A DNA stretch of 64,000 nucleotides, taken from contig CM072152.1 in the NCBI GenBank assembly GCA_036850595.1, positions 21,775,179 through 21,839,178 on the forward strand. The letters run 5' to 3'. The stretch comes from Rhyacichthys aspro (lineage: Eukaryota > Chordata > Actinopteri > Gobiiformes > Rhyacichthyidae). Below the pieces are notes generated by a model. It worked only from the letters and a program-made list of their open reading frames with translations, did no database searches and was not told the origin of the DNA. The first letter of the stretch is position 1. Each line of letters begins with the position of its first letter. The position numbers were made by a program, and so were the translations under genes. Shown piece after piece: positions 34,001-49,000 of the stretch.

Positions 34001-37000
34001 GTGTCTTGTTCGGCCGGTCAATCAGGAAAAGACAAGTTTGATCACATGAGCCATGTGTCCAGAATACTCAAGACCATTGTTGGGTCAAGTCTCCTGTGCA
34101 TCTCATTGGTCACTGATGCTGAAGCTAAACCTCAGACCTGACCATTATCACCAAACATATCTGAAACCAACTTCAACTCCTGATAAAACCAAGTAAAATA
34201 TGTAGCATACCATTCCTGCAAATACTTGAGGCATAACTTAAAACGATGACTGAAGTTTAAACAATGTCTATAGTTTCTTGTTTGCACAGTTTGAAGTGTG
34301 CTTGTGCTGGAGGCTCCAGGATTTGGGTAAATATTGGATGTGACATAGTTGTGTGTATCTACTTGTTTGACATAATGGGCCAAACATTTCAGTAATGTTC
34401 AGTTTGTGACGTAGACTGTTCAGAAAAAGAATCTCTTTGTTAAATATGTCAAAATATTGTTTGGTTGTTGCTTTAGTGAAAGTTTAGAGAATGTGGGTGA
34501 GTAGGTGAAGTGATGCGTTTGGAGCAGGATGGAGGCTGTATAAAACAACATAGACCATCCTCTGTAGTAGTAGTGAGTAGTAAATAGTCAGCCTAGATCA
34601 ATCCTTAGCAGGACGGGCCCAGGGGCTTATTTATCACCTGTGGCAGATGAACAGAAAGAAAAGAGGAAGGAGTTTTTGCAGATCTTCAAACTTCCCTTTT
34701 TACATTTGAATTAAAACTCTCTATCAAGACCAAACTAACTGAGACTAAGTCATGACTGAGACCAGAGCACACCTCTGTCTTCAACCAAGACAAAGGAAAG
34801 TAAAAATAAATGCAAATCCAAGAACTTTGTAAAAGTGGTCTGGACCAAGACCAACACCTGCACTGAGCACTCCACCACTAATAATACAATATTTAGCATT
34901 TTGGCCTAATGTGGGTTTGTATAAAACATCTTAGGCCTGTGTCTTCTCTCTTCGCGGCTGCTCCCTTCAGGGGTTTAATCATTTAGTGATTTGCATATTT
35001 AATTTTGCATAGGCTTTACCCTAGGTGTCCTTTCTGATGCAACCCTCTCCATTTATCTAGGCTTGAGACCAGCACAAAAAGAACACTGGTTTGTGATCTC
35101 TTGTGGCTTGATTATTTTAGGGCTTTGTGCAAAATCTACGGGAAATGACATTCAAAGTCACTAATTGACCTAATTTCTTTCATAAATTGATTCATCATCA
35201 TCTTCTGCTGGAGCACATCCCTCATATTAATTGAAGGGCCATATTACACAGCCTCAACGTCTCTCAGATCAGAGTTTGCTTCTGAAGATTACAGCCTGGA
35301 CAGTCTTTTAAATGTTCATGTTAATTCGAACAGTAGACCACTGCTGTATCACTTAATAATGTTTCCAGGATTTAACGCCTCAGGGGCCGACTGTAACCCA
35401 GGATCAAGTGGTGTTTCATGTCGACACAGAGTACAGCAGGAGCCATCAGATTTCACAGTGTCTCGGGCCCAGATTAAGCTGCACGCTGCTCCGGTCACTG
35501 CTCTCAGATACCAACACTGACTCTGTCTGCAGTCAGTCGAGATCAGGGTCCGAGCCAAACCGATGTTATCAAAAGCCATCACTGTCACTCTCCACGGCTC
35601 GGACTAACTGCTTCATGCATTTATTTATCACAGATTGAGCATCAAGTCAATGCCTAATGCCTAATTAAATAAAACACAAAATATCCACTATTATTAGCCT
35701 CTTAAGAATGTCCAAGTCTTTCTATTAAAACAACAGTAAGTTAATACATCATTTTCTAAATTGAAACACTGAGCAGTATATCAAAAATTGTGATATCAAC
35801 ATATAATGAAATGATGTGACTTCTAGACAGGTTGCAAATTTTAAGTCCTTTTCAAATTTGTTCTCAATTTTGATTTTTTTTTTTTTTTTGTATTTCTTGG
35901 GAATCTTTTAAATTTTTCACTAGTTTAATGGATACAATAACCAGGATCAATTTACAGAAGAAAAAAATCAACTAGTTCTACGAGAAAGGGTCTATAGTGT
36001 TGGTCGTCTGGTTTCAGAGACATAAGGAGGATATGCAAAGGGCTGCAGAGCTGGGAAGCAGAGGAGGAGCAGGAAGTTGAGGTATTAGTTTGAAGATTAA
36101 TTTACCATTTCACTGTGGTTTAAGTCGTGGAGCAACAGACAAACAAACATCAGGAGTGATGAGCTTCAGGACACAACGCCACAAGGACTCCTTCTTCCAG
36201 ACTGAAATAAGACTGGATAATCAGTCAGTCTGTGAAAGATGAAGTCTGAATAAACTCATTTGAAGAGACCTAAGAATTTATTTTCTCCTTGGAGATAAAT
36301 AAAGTTTAACTGAATTGAAGTGGTTTAACTACACCATGTTATGGCCAGGCATTCATTCCTTGCAATATATTTGGCCAATCAAGTGGAGACAAGTACAGAC
36401 AACACTGTAGATTTCTTGTTTTCAAGTGAATTTAAACTTATATCCAACCACAAGGCAAACATCCAGTTACTAGTCATATTGATATGGCAACATTCATCAC
36501 TATTGCACCTCACACAAAGCATTTACAATATAGTGCAGCTCTTCTTGTCCGTACAGTTCATGTTTTGCAAAGCCTTGTGCAAAAATAAAATAGTATTCAG
36601 TAACAATAATAGTTCAGTAGTTCTATTGTCCATTATTAAATCAAAATGTCATATTTGTGCAATTATAACATGCTCTATTCAGGGATCTACATCATTTTAG
36701 ACGGAGAAGACAAGAAACTTTGATTCAGGGCCATTTTATGAACATTGCTTCCTTAAGTTTAATGTTATACATTTATCGTAAATGTGGTATACTTTCATTA
36801 AATTACATACATTCATACAAAAAGTTGGCATCACAATAACATTATTCATATAAATCCTCCCATCCTATGATCTTTGTTCCCTATAACCTCATGCTTTTCC
36901 CAATAATTTGTCTTAAAACACTTATTAAGCAGGATTCCTGAGTCAATGGTCGTCCTGATCTCGACCAGGATCCGTTCAGACCCGTCTCTTCTTGTTTGAT

Positions 37001-40000
37001 CCTGTCGTGTCTTTGCTGTTGGCTGTAAGTTCGACAGTTAGACTGTGGTTTGAGGACAAGCCCGGGCCTAAGACACATCGTGGGATGGCTATAAATTGGG
37101 ATGTGCAGGAGATTATGAGAAACCACAGTTGAAGTAGGATCTGCTGGTGCTTTCTCTTGAAGGACTAAAGGAAAGCTTAAGGAAGGAAGTTGAGGCACGA
37201 CGGCATAAAGAAAACGACATTCTCAAAAGTGCAGAGCTGCGTTTATTGCCCTCTTTATCTGCAGAAGTAAAGCCTGTCATTTTTACAACATGCTGTATTT
37301 TCACTAATAATTACAGAGTACTTTCTAAAGAGACAAGTGTAGTAGTCAAGATCACATTAACTGAGATCAAGTCATGACCGAGTTTAACACTTGAAGGGTT
37401 TGCATTTGGTGAAGGATACAAAGTTAGATGGATATTTTTCTGTGTCAGAGACTGAGACAAGACTGAATAAAAAAGAGTTTACCCTTAAGAACTGGTCTAG
37501 GATGAAAGCCATAGCTCTGCTCATGCAATATATCCAGAACCAGCAGCATACACTGGGGGCAATTTGGAGGAGTTCTTAGTATTACAGACTCTGGGAAGAC
37601 GCTGTCTTTTACCCGCGTTCTGGCTTTGGGGCTGTGTACTGCCTTCTGCCTGAGGGAAGGGGTGTGAACAGTTCATGTGCTGGATGGAGGTGGCTCTGCT
37701 CCTGCTCCAGCTGATGAGGATGAGGAGGAACGGGAGCAGCAGATTTAACCCCGGCATACAGAGCCTTTCTTTCAGCAGCAGAGCAGTTCCCAAACCGTCC
37801 ATCGATGAAGGAGTCTGCTCTCCACCAAACACTGATTAAAGTCTCCTTAAAAACTGCAAACATTAGCGGGCTTTTTAAATAATGTTTGTTCTTTGTGAGG
37901 TGGTGCACACCCAGATACTTAAAGATCCAGGTCCATACATCTTCTGCTAATCCAGAGCTGGGTCACAGTCACAGAGACGCGCAGACTTCCTTCTGCCTGG
38001 ACACTTCCTCCACTTCATCCAATTAAATGTCTGATATATTGTGCAGCCATATACCCTACTTCCTACAAATCTGTAATAATAACATGCTAATTTAGAACAA
38101 GTAGACGGTACTGTTTTGTTTCTCTGGCATAAAAATAAAAAAGCCTTTAGATGTCAAAGGCTGCTGAACTCTGACCTTGGCCTTGGGTCATTATCTCTGC
38201 TAAATATTGTCTCTACAGCTGTAAAAAGAACCACTTCACACAGATGAGACTGAGGGTGTCCCATGGTGACAGTCTGTGTATGTGTTTTTCTGAGAAGCAG
38301 CAGACATGTTTTGACATTTCACTTTAAACAGTTATTGTCTCCCTTGTGTCTCTCTTGTGTTTCTGTGTTGGCTACTGTCAGTGTCTTCTTCCACCTGCCG
38401 TCATAAATCTGAGAGACCACTGTTACGGATTATCTTTTAACCTTCAATTTAGTTACCGTTTAATAGATAGCTGTTAAAGACATATTACAGCTACATAAAA
38501 CTAGCCCTTGTGTCAGTTCAGACGTTTATATTCGAAGTGCCAAACACTTATCTTTGAATACAGGCTTTGCTCGTAAAGTTGTTTTAGCTCAAAGTGCACT
38601 TTAACTTTGAAATGTGCTTTTTATTGTGAAGCGCCTCGTGTAATGTTTAACAGCACCGTGCCACATGATCCATCAGTCCATCTTCTCTGTTGAATGTGTC
38701 ACGTCTAGTTGAGCCTCAGTGCTACACAGTTGGTCCATCAATGTTGTCACTGAACTGGACTCAACTGTGGTGTAGTTCAGAAAGGATTTGGTCACTCTCG
38801 TTCATATCAGCGTGAACAGGCCAAACCTCATGTGGTTTCAAGTTCACGAATGCATTTTAATTTAAAATCGCATGAGTTTAGCTGCGTTTTCCACATAGCA
38901 TCCACACCACTCCGTTTTTAGGGACATAGATGACATAGTTTTAGGGTCTGTGAGTGTTACCTGAGTTTCCTAATTGCTCTGTGAATACCTCTCTCTCAGA
39001 CTCTGTAGCAGCTGCTGCAGTGAGAGAGTTGCTAGTTTGAGGAGATGCTTCTTGTGACGCCATCCGTGTGAAAAAGGCTAGATTCATCTTTAAATAGGAT
39101 TAGTGAAACTTTGGCAAAGTTGATCAAGATACTTTCTATGGAGCAACCTGGAACTTTTAGCTGATAAAGCTCTAGATTAATCTTTGTTTAATGATTGTTG
39201 ATGAACTTGTTGATGAAGTACTGAAACACACGTTTACTTTGGCAAAATTACTCGCAGCATAAATCTATGTGTACTTGACACTAACATAATAAATCACGTC
39301 CTCTGTGATGTAAGCACTAGACAGAGTAGGTTTTTGCATCAAATATGAAGCTCGATGCAGCTCAAACGGGTCAGAGATGACATTATAGACAGGCCTAGGT
39401 CTCTACAACTAGCTTTAACATACAAACATGCAGCGCTCCATTGTTTTAATCTATTTTTGTTTTATTTTACAATACTCTGGCAGATGGCTAAGGTCTCTTC
39501 AATGTATGGGAAACACTGCAGTGACAAAAAAGAAAAAATCTTGCTAAACTTGGTTGTGGCGGTGGAGCATAACTAAACACAGTCCACTTACTACATGCTT
39601 TAATAGAGTGGGACAGGAGCATATTTATCCATTTGGTACTGACCTCTGCCTATGGGACCCCTTGAGGACCACTAAAGTGTTTTGAATGAAAAAGTAAGAT
39701 ATCTTTTCATATATACAAATTATTATTATAAGTTTGAATATTTTTGCACATTAGCAAATCAACTAAGATATGCTTTGGATGTTTTCAACTTTTAATAAAC
39801 AGTAAGATATTCATTATAAAATTAAAAATTGGGATTAAAAGAGGGGTATGACATGGAGAAAGCTGGCCCGAGCTGGGAAAAGAACCCAGGTCGCTTCAAT
39901 TTATGTGCAGCTCTTTATGATCTAGGTCAGCTCAGCGAGTAATTTGATTTGCTCTGAATAATGTGTGTGAACTTTAAGATGTAAAGAAGTTTAGTTGTGT

Positions 40001-43000
40001 GACTGAGAATGTGTTGAAATTCAATCTAATGTAAGTAATTGCAGCTCAGATGTTAAAAGATATCCCGCTCAGTGCTAAATCCAGATACTTGACACTACTT
40101 TAGATACACGTCGGGATAAGAACAGCTGCAGAGGTAAAGCAGGTTTGTGGAGCGAGGTGATAAAAAAACAGGGAGGACAAGAATAGTGAGCGGTTAAGCG
40201 TCAAACCACAGGCGCTGTTTTTGTGTCTGGGGGTGTTTTTGTCGCTAAAACTGTAATGAAATGCAATGGCTGTTTGGTTTAGAGTGTCATATTCCCACCA
40301 GTGTAAGCCCTGTCCTTGTGCATCGCTGGAACAAAAGACATTTCAACACGAGAAGAGCTTGTCATGGCTCAGTGCAGCTGGTTTGTTCTCAATGAAGAGA
40401 TACATCCTTGAGAACTGAAAACCTGACTGAACACACGTAGCTGCTGCAAAAGAAGCATGTAGTTTATCAGATGTGATCAGTTTGAGACGTGTACAGAAGG
40501 CGACTCAATCTCTCAAATCTTATGTACGTCAAAGAGTGGAATAGCTTTAACCCTTTGGTCTGGACTTTTGGACTTTCCTGAACCAAATCTGCAGGTGTTA
40601 AACCTTCAGCGGTCTGTGTCTGGACCGAAGAGCTGGTCTTTGAGTCGACAAAAAGAGGCGATCTAGGTCAGGTTCATTTGTAATTTGGACTTTTGGACCA
40701 AATACAGTAAGTACAGACAATAAAACAAAAGAAAATGCAATGGTTTTGCAGGAGACCAGCAACCATTTTGTGTTTTTTCTCTAAATTAGTTATAGTCAGT
40801 GTTGTAATAGACCCTCTCATCTGATTTTTAGCCGCCATTGATTAAATGTTGACAAGCCCTGTAGCACAACACAACAGCCAAAAGCAAGTGTCCCCTTTTA
40901 TAATAAAGTCTAGACAAGTTCTTAAGGTCTTAATTTTTCACAGGTCACTTTTTTTTTTTTTGGCAATATTTTGGTAAGGAATAGTTTTTATGGTGATTTG
41001 AGTTTTCTTAGACTCAATAAGAAAAAGAGTAACTATTGTGAAAGGTCCTACCATCACTGACCAATTCCAACAGAAAAACATTTAATGGTGTCACGCTGAA
41101 TTCTTGATTTCACCTAGAGCTTGACAACATGACCTCAAATCAATACCAGTGTATGATTAAATAATTAGTTTATTTGATTTACAATTTATCAGCAAATATT
41201 CAGCTTTTGTCTTTGTCCTGTACATGACGTGATATGTGCTAATATTCGTCTCAGTCCATTTAAAAAAAGGTTGACAGTGGTCTGATGGACATAATGTGAC
41301 TCAAAACCAGACCCAAAATGAATATTGTTTGGGTACGTCCATTAAACCATTAGCGAGCCAATTGTAGGTTTACAGTGTTAATATAATTTGACTATTAAAG
41401 ATGGGATAGTTTGCAATAATTATAATCATTATGATAAAGATGATAGGCACAGACTTAATTATACTTAAGCCATTATACTCCTTTTATAAGAACAAACTAA
41501 AGAAATCCTCACTTTAGACACTTGTTTTAAATAGTCTCTCCATTTCAGCGTAAGCTCAATACCGTTCTGACCATTCCTGTTCATTTCACACTAAATCGAC
41601 AGAGCTGTGTGACAGACTCAGATCATACTGTGACATTTTAAATTGTAGGTCTGTGCTTCACTCTTCACGGACTGTCTTTCTTCTTTACGTTTCACTCAGA
41701 CTCTTGACATTGTTAGCATTCCTCAATAACGCTGACATTTTGCCCCAGACTCACGTTCACAGTTTGGTGTGTAAAAAGTCAACAAAGTGGTAAAGGGATT
41801 AAGTGAAATAAAGAAATGTGGGGTCATGACTTTGTGAGGCTTTATATTGGTGTAATAAAGACTGATAGAGCATGCTACAGTCTAACCCACTTTCTCTATA
41901 TTGTTATGAAATATGAAGTCTAATTTGTTTTTATTTGGCCATATACAGGGTTCCTACATTTTCTGAAAACCCTGAGTAGTTCTGAGTAGTTTTCTTTTTA
42001 ACTCCCATCATGCTTTTAAGACTCTTGGTCCTGAAGAGGTTGCTGTAGTTTGTGTTTTGACCCTCTGAGGCTGCTGTAGTTTGTATTTTGACCCTCTGTG
42101 GTTGCTGTAGTTTGAGTTTTGACCCTCTGAGGTTGCTGTAGTTTGTGTTTTGACCCTCTGTGGTTGCTGTAGTTTGTGTTTTGACCCTCTGTGGTTGCTG
42201 TAGTTTGAGTTTTGACCCTCTGAGGTTGCTGTAGTTTGTGTTTTGACCCTCTGAGGTTGCTGTAGTTTGAGTTTTGACCCTCTGAGGTTGCTGTAGTTTG
42301 TGTTTTGACCCTCTGAGGTTGCTGTAGTTTGTGTTTTGACCCTCTGAGGTTGCTGTAGTTTGTGTTTTGACCCTCTGAGGTTGCTGTAGTTTGAGTTTTG
42401 ACCCTCTGTGGTTGCTGTAGTTTGAGTTTTGACCCTCTGTGGTTGCTGTAGTTTGTGTTTTGACCCTCTGTGGTTGCTGTAGTTTGTGTTTTGACCCTCT
42501 GAGGTTGCTGTAGTTTGTGTTTTGACCCTCTGAGGTTGCTGTAGTTTGAGTTTTGACCCTCTGTGGTTGCTGTAGTTTAAGTTTTGACCCTCTGAGGTTG
42601 CTGTAGTTTGTGTTTTGACCCTCTGTGGTTGCTGTAGTTTGTGTTTTGACCCTCTGTGGTTGCTGTAGTTTGTGTTTTGACCCTCTGTGGTTGCTGTAGT
42701 TTGAGTTTTGACCCTCTGTGGTTGCTGTAGTTTGTGTTTTGACCCTCTGTGGTTGCTGTAGTTTGTGTTTTGACCCTCTGTGGTTGCTGTAGTTTGTGTT
42801 TTGACCCCCTGAGGTTGCTTTAATTTGAGTTTTGACCCTCTGTGGTTGCTGTAGTTTGAGTTTTGACCCTCTGTGGTTGCTGTAGTTTGGGTTGACCCCG
42901 TCTGGGGCCCGTGTTGCGTAGCTTGAGTTTTGACCCTCTGTGGTTGCTGTAGTTTGAGTTTTGACCCTCTGTGGTTGCTGTAGTTTGAGTTTTGACCCTC

Positions 43001-46000
43001 TGTAGTTGCTGTAGTTTGAGGAGTGATGTTTAAACTGAAACAGAGTTGAATAGTCAGAATAATTCCAGGTGATGGCCCTTAAAGAATAAAACTAACTGTC
43101 TTTGTTACGGTCTTTGTTATAAATGTATTTGACTGTTGGCTGACCTAATTTAGAGCCACGCTTTCTTTCATTTTCTTTATTGACGCCACTTAAATTATGC
43201 TTCGATGAAAGGGAAAAGCTTTTAGCATCGTGTTGGCAGAGTTCAGCCTAAAATAAGTGGATTTTGTGCGAAAGGCTAATGTCAGAGTAAGATAAAACTG
43301 GTTTAACTGGTCCTTTACAGCCCTAAAGGAGAAGCTCTATGAATAAATGAATAAAGTTTGTCAGTGTGCAATGACACATATATCCACTCTTTTAATGTCT
43401 GTCTTGTTAATGCTTGATATTGACACTACAGACAAACCCACACGTACATTTGGGTAACTCCAGTGTTGTGTGTCCAACAGAGTGTGACTGTGTCCTGTGT
43501 TGACTTGTGCTGCAGATTTATTGCCAGTCCCTGCGCCCGGAGTCTCCACATCCAGTCAGGCATCGGACGCAGAGCCCAGCCCAACGCAGTGCTCGAGAAA
43601 GTGTTTACATCCATCACAAAGGTCTGGCTACTTCACCTCACTACTGCCACAATATCTACTAATGAAATGTCTAATGACTAATGTTGAATCAACCAAGCCC
43701 AAACAAGTTTTTCAGTCTTTCTCTTCACTAAAAAGTGCAGGATAATTCTGTTTATAAAAATAAAACGTAAAATTTTGGTCTTACTTCATTTATATACACC
43801 TAAAATGCATACTAGGATCATAATATTTACATTTTGTGAGAAAAGAGAAATGCTAAATATATTGTTTTCATTCCATTGTACAGTGTTTCCATTCAGATGT
43901 CACATTTCAATGCAATGTGTTTTATTTATTACACAATACATACACTGGGCCATTCAGACTGCTTTACAAACACAAATAACATAGATATAGCTTTACAATT
44001 ACTGCTATTCTATTTAGGGATGTGACGACTCTTTCCAGAATGAGTACTTACTACTTAAAGTTGGGTACAAGTAATAGTCGTGACTTTATCAGCATCACAA
44101 TAACAACAAACAGATTTAGCCACAATAAGATATGGTTTTCCTTTTGATTTACAATGTGGCCATTTCAAAGCAATTGCCCGATCCGAGCCTTAAATCAAAC
44201 CGTGGTGTGACCAAATGTAACACTTCAAAAAGTCCTGGTTTAGTTCTGATGTAGTCTCTGCTCAGCTTTGATTTAGCCCCATTTTTGACCAGTTGAAGTT
44301 CCTCCAGAGCCTTGTATATTGTCAAATGTAACAGTTTATCGTCTTCATTTACAGTGAAATATGCCCCAACTGAGCTGTTTGGAGAAACGGGGAACAGAAA
44401 CTCACTCTGCAGTTAGAGTAAAGTACTCAAAGGCAGTGCGGGAGGGGGTCAGATAAACACACGAGGCTCTGATACAAGCACAGTTTATAGTGTTATACAT
44501 TTAAAGACAAGAAATTCCAGCCTGATTGTGTTAGTAATACTTTCAAGAGTGCTATAGCTATTTATATCTAGTTTATATATGGCCACTTTTCTATAAGCAG
44601 ACTTAGAGACAGACTGATACCATTTTTAATCTAAGTATACATTAGTAGTGTTACTGTTTTTGGAGTGATACTGAAAACATAATTAGTTTAATACAAATGT
44701 TTGAACTGTTTGACTTGTTATTGTCCCAGTTCTGAGTGTCTGCTGCTCTCTGTGTGTGTGTGTCCTCTCGGCTCCAGAACCCAGACTCGCGGCATCTGGA
44801 TGGCCTCTCGAAGCAGCTGGACTGGGACGTCCGGAAAGTCCAGCGCTGGTTCAGACACCGCAGGAACCAGGACAAACCCAGCACGCACACTAAGTTCTGC
44901 GAAAGCATGTAGGTTCAAAGTCGACCTCACTCCAGGCTTAAGTACAACAGGCTTCTGGGCTTTTCTGGTTTTTGTCTGTGGATCTGTGTGTATGCGAGGA
45001 TTATCTGGACATACCTCCAAATGGTTTATGATAGATTTGTACATGTTAGGTATGATAGGTTGTGTTTGTTATTTATTAAATACAAGATAATTTGGCAAAA
45101 GGGAGTTACCTAATCGAGGGAAATTGCCATCCATTAGTCAGAGAGATTAAATGTGAAGCTGTAAAACTGTGGGACCTCACCTCAGACCGTCACCCAAAAA
45201 GATGCCAGAGAGTCTCACCTGTTCCTTTGTAGATCTAAATAACACTGCCACTGGTCACTGTTCCTAACACCAAAACATAAACCCACCACTAAACTGAATC
45301 TTGGCACCAAACAGAATTTAAACTTCACTTATTCAGTAAAGCGGGAACCTTTTGGTCACTTTGTTTCATAATAAGTTTGTGTTTGTCTTTATTTCTAGGT
45401 GGAGGTTTACATTTTATTTGTGCATATTCATATATGGATTACAGTTTCTCTGGAAGGTGAGGTTAAATACTGTCACACTTGTAAACTTTAAGCAAGGGCT
45501 GAGCAAATAACCCAAAAATAATTGACATTCAGAACCCATAATCTATATAAACTTACCCATGACAGTCCCTTAGCAACAGACAATTGTTAAAACAGTCATT
45601 AACCATTCTTCTTTACATATTATCTTTAGTTTTTTACAATGGCAAATAGGACTGGATAATTATGTAAGTTTTGGTACCTCTCTGGACTGAGACAGTGCAG
45701 TGTTCTCTGTAGGAAAGTACACTACAGCCAGATCATATTTAGCTTAATTTTTTGAGCCAAGCTTTGAAGTTAATCCTCTGGACGTCCCCACTGTGTTTCC
45801 AGAGTGTAGAGTAAAGTATTGTAAATATTGATCGATATTGAAAAAAAAGTATTGCTTTCCTTTATTGGAAGTAATCTTATCTTGTACAAACCTTCTCAGT
45901 AAACTATGATGGCAAAAAACAAATGTCATTTAGATAAAATGTTTTCATTGGAAGATTGATTTGAGGTTGTATGGCTCAGCCCTACTTTTAGCTTCTACAG

Positions 46001-49000
46001 ACATGATGCCTTTCAATTTAAAAATAACATTTAAATCATGCTAATGTCTTTCTCTTTGTTTGCAGTCCCCTTGGTTCTGGGACACGCGGCACTGCTGGTA
46101 TGGTTACCCCTATCAGGTTTGTTCACTGTCTTTGTCATTACTTTACAATTTAAAAAATAAAAAAAACCCTTTCACATGCATTATACACAGATTGGACAGA
46201 AGATTGCTTTGTCCATTCAATAAAACTGCTGCACACACAAAGAAGAGGACACTGTTCTATGCACAAGCCTTTACTGTCGTGGAATTTAATGTTTAGATAA
46301 AATCGGGAGGAAAGACAGCTATAGCTTTACTATAAACTTACTCTGGGTATCTTATCTGTCCCTTTTTTAAATATATCATGTATAGTTATATCTCTAGACA
46401 CTTAACATTAAACAGCAGCTCCTTCTAATACATAGTCCCAAAATAAACTAAACCATCCCTATAGAGCCATTATAAGTTTGTGGGAAACTGCTTACTTACA
46501 TAATTGGGTCGACATAACCGTAATTTGGCAGGACGTGTGTTGTAATCACTGTCATGTGTTGGTACATAGTGATAGTCAGGCAGGATGTCCTCTAAATATT
46601 GAATAATATGACCATAAACCCATCTTTCCTTTGTTTTTTCAGTCGCTGAGCTCTGGGCTTTACCACTATTATGTGACAGAACTGGCCTTTTACTGGTCAC
46701 TCATGTTCTCACAGTTCACCGACATTAAAAGAAAGGTAAGACTCAGAAAATTCCTTTTAAGTATTTTGTCTCATTATTCGGACTTACTTCTTTGTGTGTG
46801 GTTCAAGTGTGAAACATTTAATGGACATTTGAGACTTTTGGAGAAATGTTTTAGTTCCAAGAAACCTACCCTGCTATAGTTTTAAAGATTAGGATAATAT
46901 TTTTTCCAAGGGCTGTTTACTCAAGGCATAAAAGGAAATGCTGGCTGTTCTCATGGTACAATCAGCTGATGAGAACGGTGTAGTATGTCTGCCAGGCCAC
47001 TAGGGGCACTGTGAACCCCAGCTTTTTAAACTTCATCTTCGAAGAACAAATATTTTTAGTATTTTCCCATTACTGCTCTACTCGCTGTGTGTCGCCAGCA
47101 GCCAATAGCTTTCTGGGACCCAGCTTCTACGTCTTTGTTTTCACTGATAATTATTTATTATTATTTATTATTATTATTATTATGACAGTTTATTTGACAA
47201 TGAGGTGGTTTATCTTCTTAAACAAGCCCACATCCTCGGCTGAATTGAAAAGTTAGCATTTTTGTAAAGTGAGAACCCCATTCCTGTGTAAATGAACAAA
47301 CAAAACACAACTGAATTTTCTCATTTTGAGGGGAACCTGTTTTATAAACGGACTCTCAGTTTTGATTCTGGTTTTACTTTGACATACTTTGAAAACGTAT
47401 TCTCTGAAACATGATTATTTTCATTATAGTGCTGTGACTGTATTTAGTTTCTGTGGTTAACCAGACCATCAACATTGCTTACAATGAAGTATGAAGTGCA
47501 TGCGAGGAATTTGATTTCAGCAGGTGTTGTCTCTCTAGTATGAGACCAAAATGCCAATAAAGTCTTATATATACAAAGACAGTGAAAGTAGAGTAAAGTA
47601 CTATATATATACAGTGTACAGTAGGTATTAATATGCATGTGTGTTAGTGTGTGTGCAGTGTTCGAGTCTTTTTGGTTTTAATCAAGGAAAAAGTTTAAAT
47701 CACTGAATAGCATATTGTAATAATATGTACAAAACAAACAAACAAACCCAAAGACACCATCTGGACTCACCAAGGACTTTAGTAGACAACAATAATCTTC
47801 CCATGGCCAGACACTTATGGGGTCTGCTCCCATTTGAGAAAAGTTAAATGGCTGTTGTTCTGCGTGGCTCATGAACATTAAATCAAGGCCAGTGGGAAAT
47901 CCCACAGAGAATGTGTTTAGTCCATCCCTGGCATCAACTGTTTACAAGTAAAACACAAATAGAGAGAAGGGAAGTGAAACAGGGATAAATACTGAAAATG
48001 GATTTATGAGATGATTCATGAGAAGGAGATAATTGTGGGATCCCACTGATCTAAAGTTGAACTCAGAGCTAGAAGTTTAAGGCAAGCTCAAAACTTCAAT
48101 TTGATGAAATGTAGTATTTAAGATGTGGACAGTTCGCTCAGTTTAACTTTTTTTTTTTTTTTTATAAAACAAAAGCTGGCAAGGCATTTTTGTTGTGATG
48201 AGTTTTGGGCAGGTGAGGAAAGAGTTTTAGGCTATTGCAGCTTTATAAGGTGTTTTTAGCATTAGTTACTATTAGTACCTGCTGTTGTGAATAATTTATT
48301 TGGGCTTTGATCTTATTTGAATATGATTTTGAAAATAGATATCCACTGTATTGTCAGCACTGAATACAGTATAATATAACCAGTCTGGTGTAAAACAATC
48401 AGAGACTAATAGTAAAGTGGTCATTATTCGGATCCAACTCTAGTCCAGGTTGTACTGTAGCGTCTGGTGTTTTCGTTTTTTTCGTTGGGGCCGGTCCCGT
48501 CTGCTGCTGCTGCTCAGTGAGGGCCTTGTGTTTTCATCATGAGGGCACTCACTGTCATGTGATTGCACTGAGCAGCCCTAACTCTATTAGAATTACACAA
48601 ATTCCTCAGAGTTGGAGAAAGACTTAGAGCCACAGACCATTGCCTTTAATGTGGCCAGTGTTTTATGTCACGCACCAATTATTAGGCCAAAAGTGGGCCA
48701 CTGTTAAATCGGTTTCAAGTCAAGCTAAATGTTTGGCTTAGTTTTTTCTTTCATCTTTTCATGATTTAGTTGTATTTAATTGGACTTTTTTCTTGAGGCA
48801 GTGCTTTCTCACTTATTCCAACTCGTAGAAAGTGTAGTTAGTATTAACCAGTTCTGTTAATAATTACTTTGGCTGCCTTTTTATGAAATAAGTGCTTGTT
48901 ATGCAAAAATATACAAAATGTTGATTACTTAAGAAACATTTGTGCTTACCCGAGACTGTTAACCCTGTTTGATGTCAAATATTTGAGTTACATTGACATC

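Larger units (their letters stand above)
31199..43515 (+). other. cers5 intron 1 contents
   Basis: The 12.3-kb intron has no convincing coding exon on either strand. It contains a LINE-like 3' tail (36100-36325), two related diverged segments at about 34725-34875 and 37325-37510 (both with actgaga-caagtcatgac words), short tandem ttctttatac units near 33570-33620, and the 31-bp minisatellite at 42030-43020. Minus-strand frames near 37521-37908 show no recognisable domain. Confidence 0.5.

Noticed and set aside
37521..37908. Two overlapping minus-strand frames of about 100 codons in cers5 intron 1
   Set aside because: Considered as a possible retrotransposon fragment, but no reverse transcriptase or other motif can be identified.
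39840..39905. gaacccaggtcgc word resembling a reversed tRNA B box
   Set aside because: No matching A box or cloverleaf could be built; at most a decayed tRNA-derived repeat.
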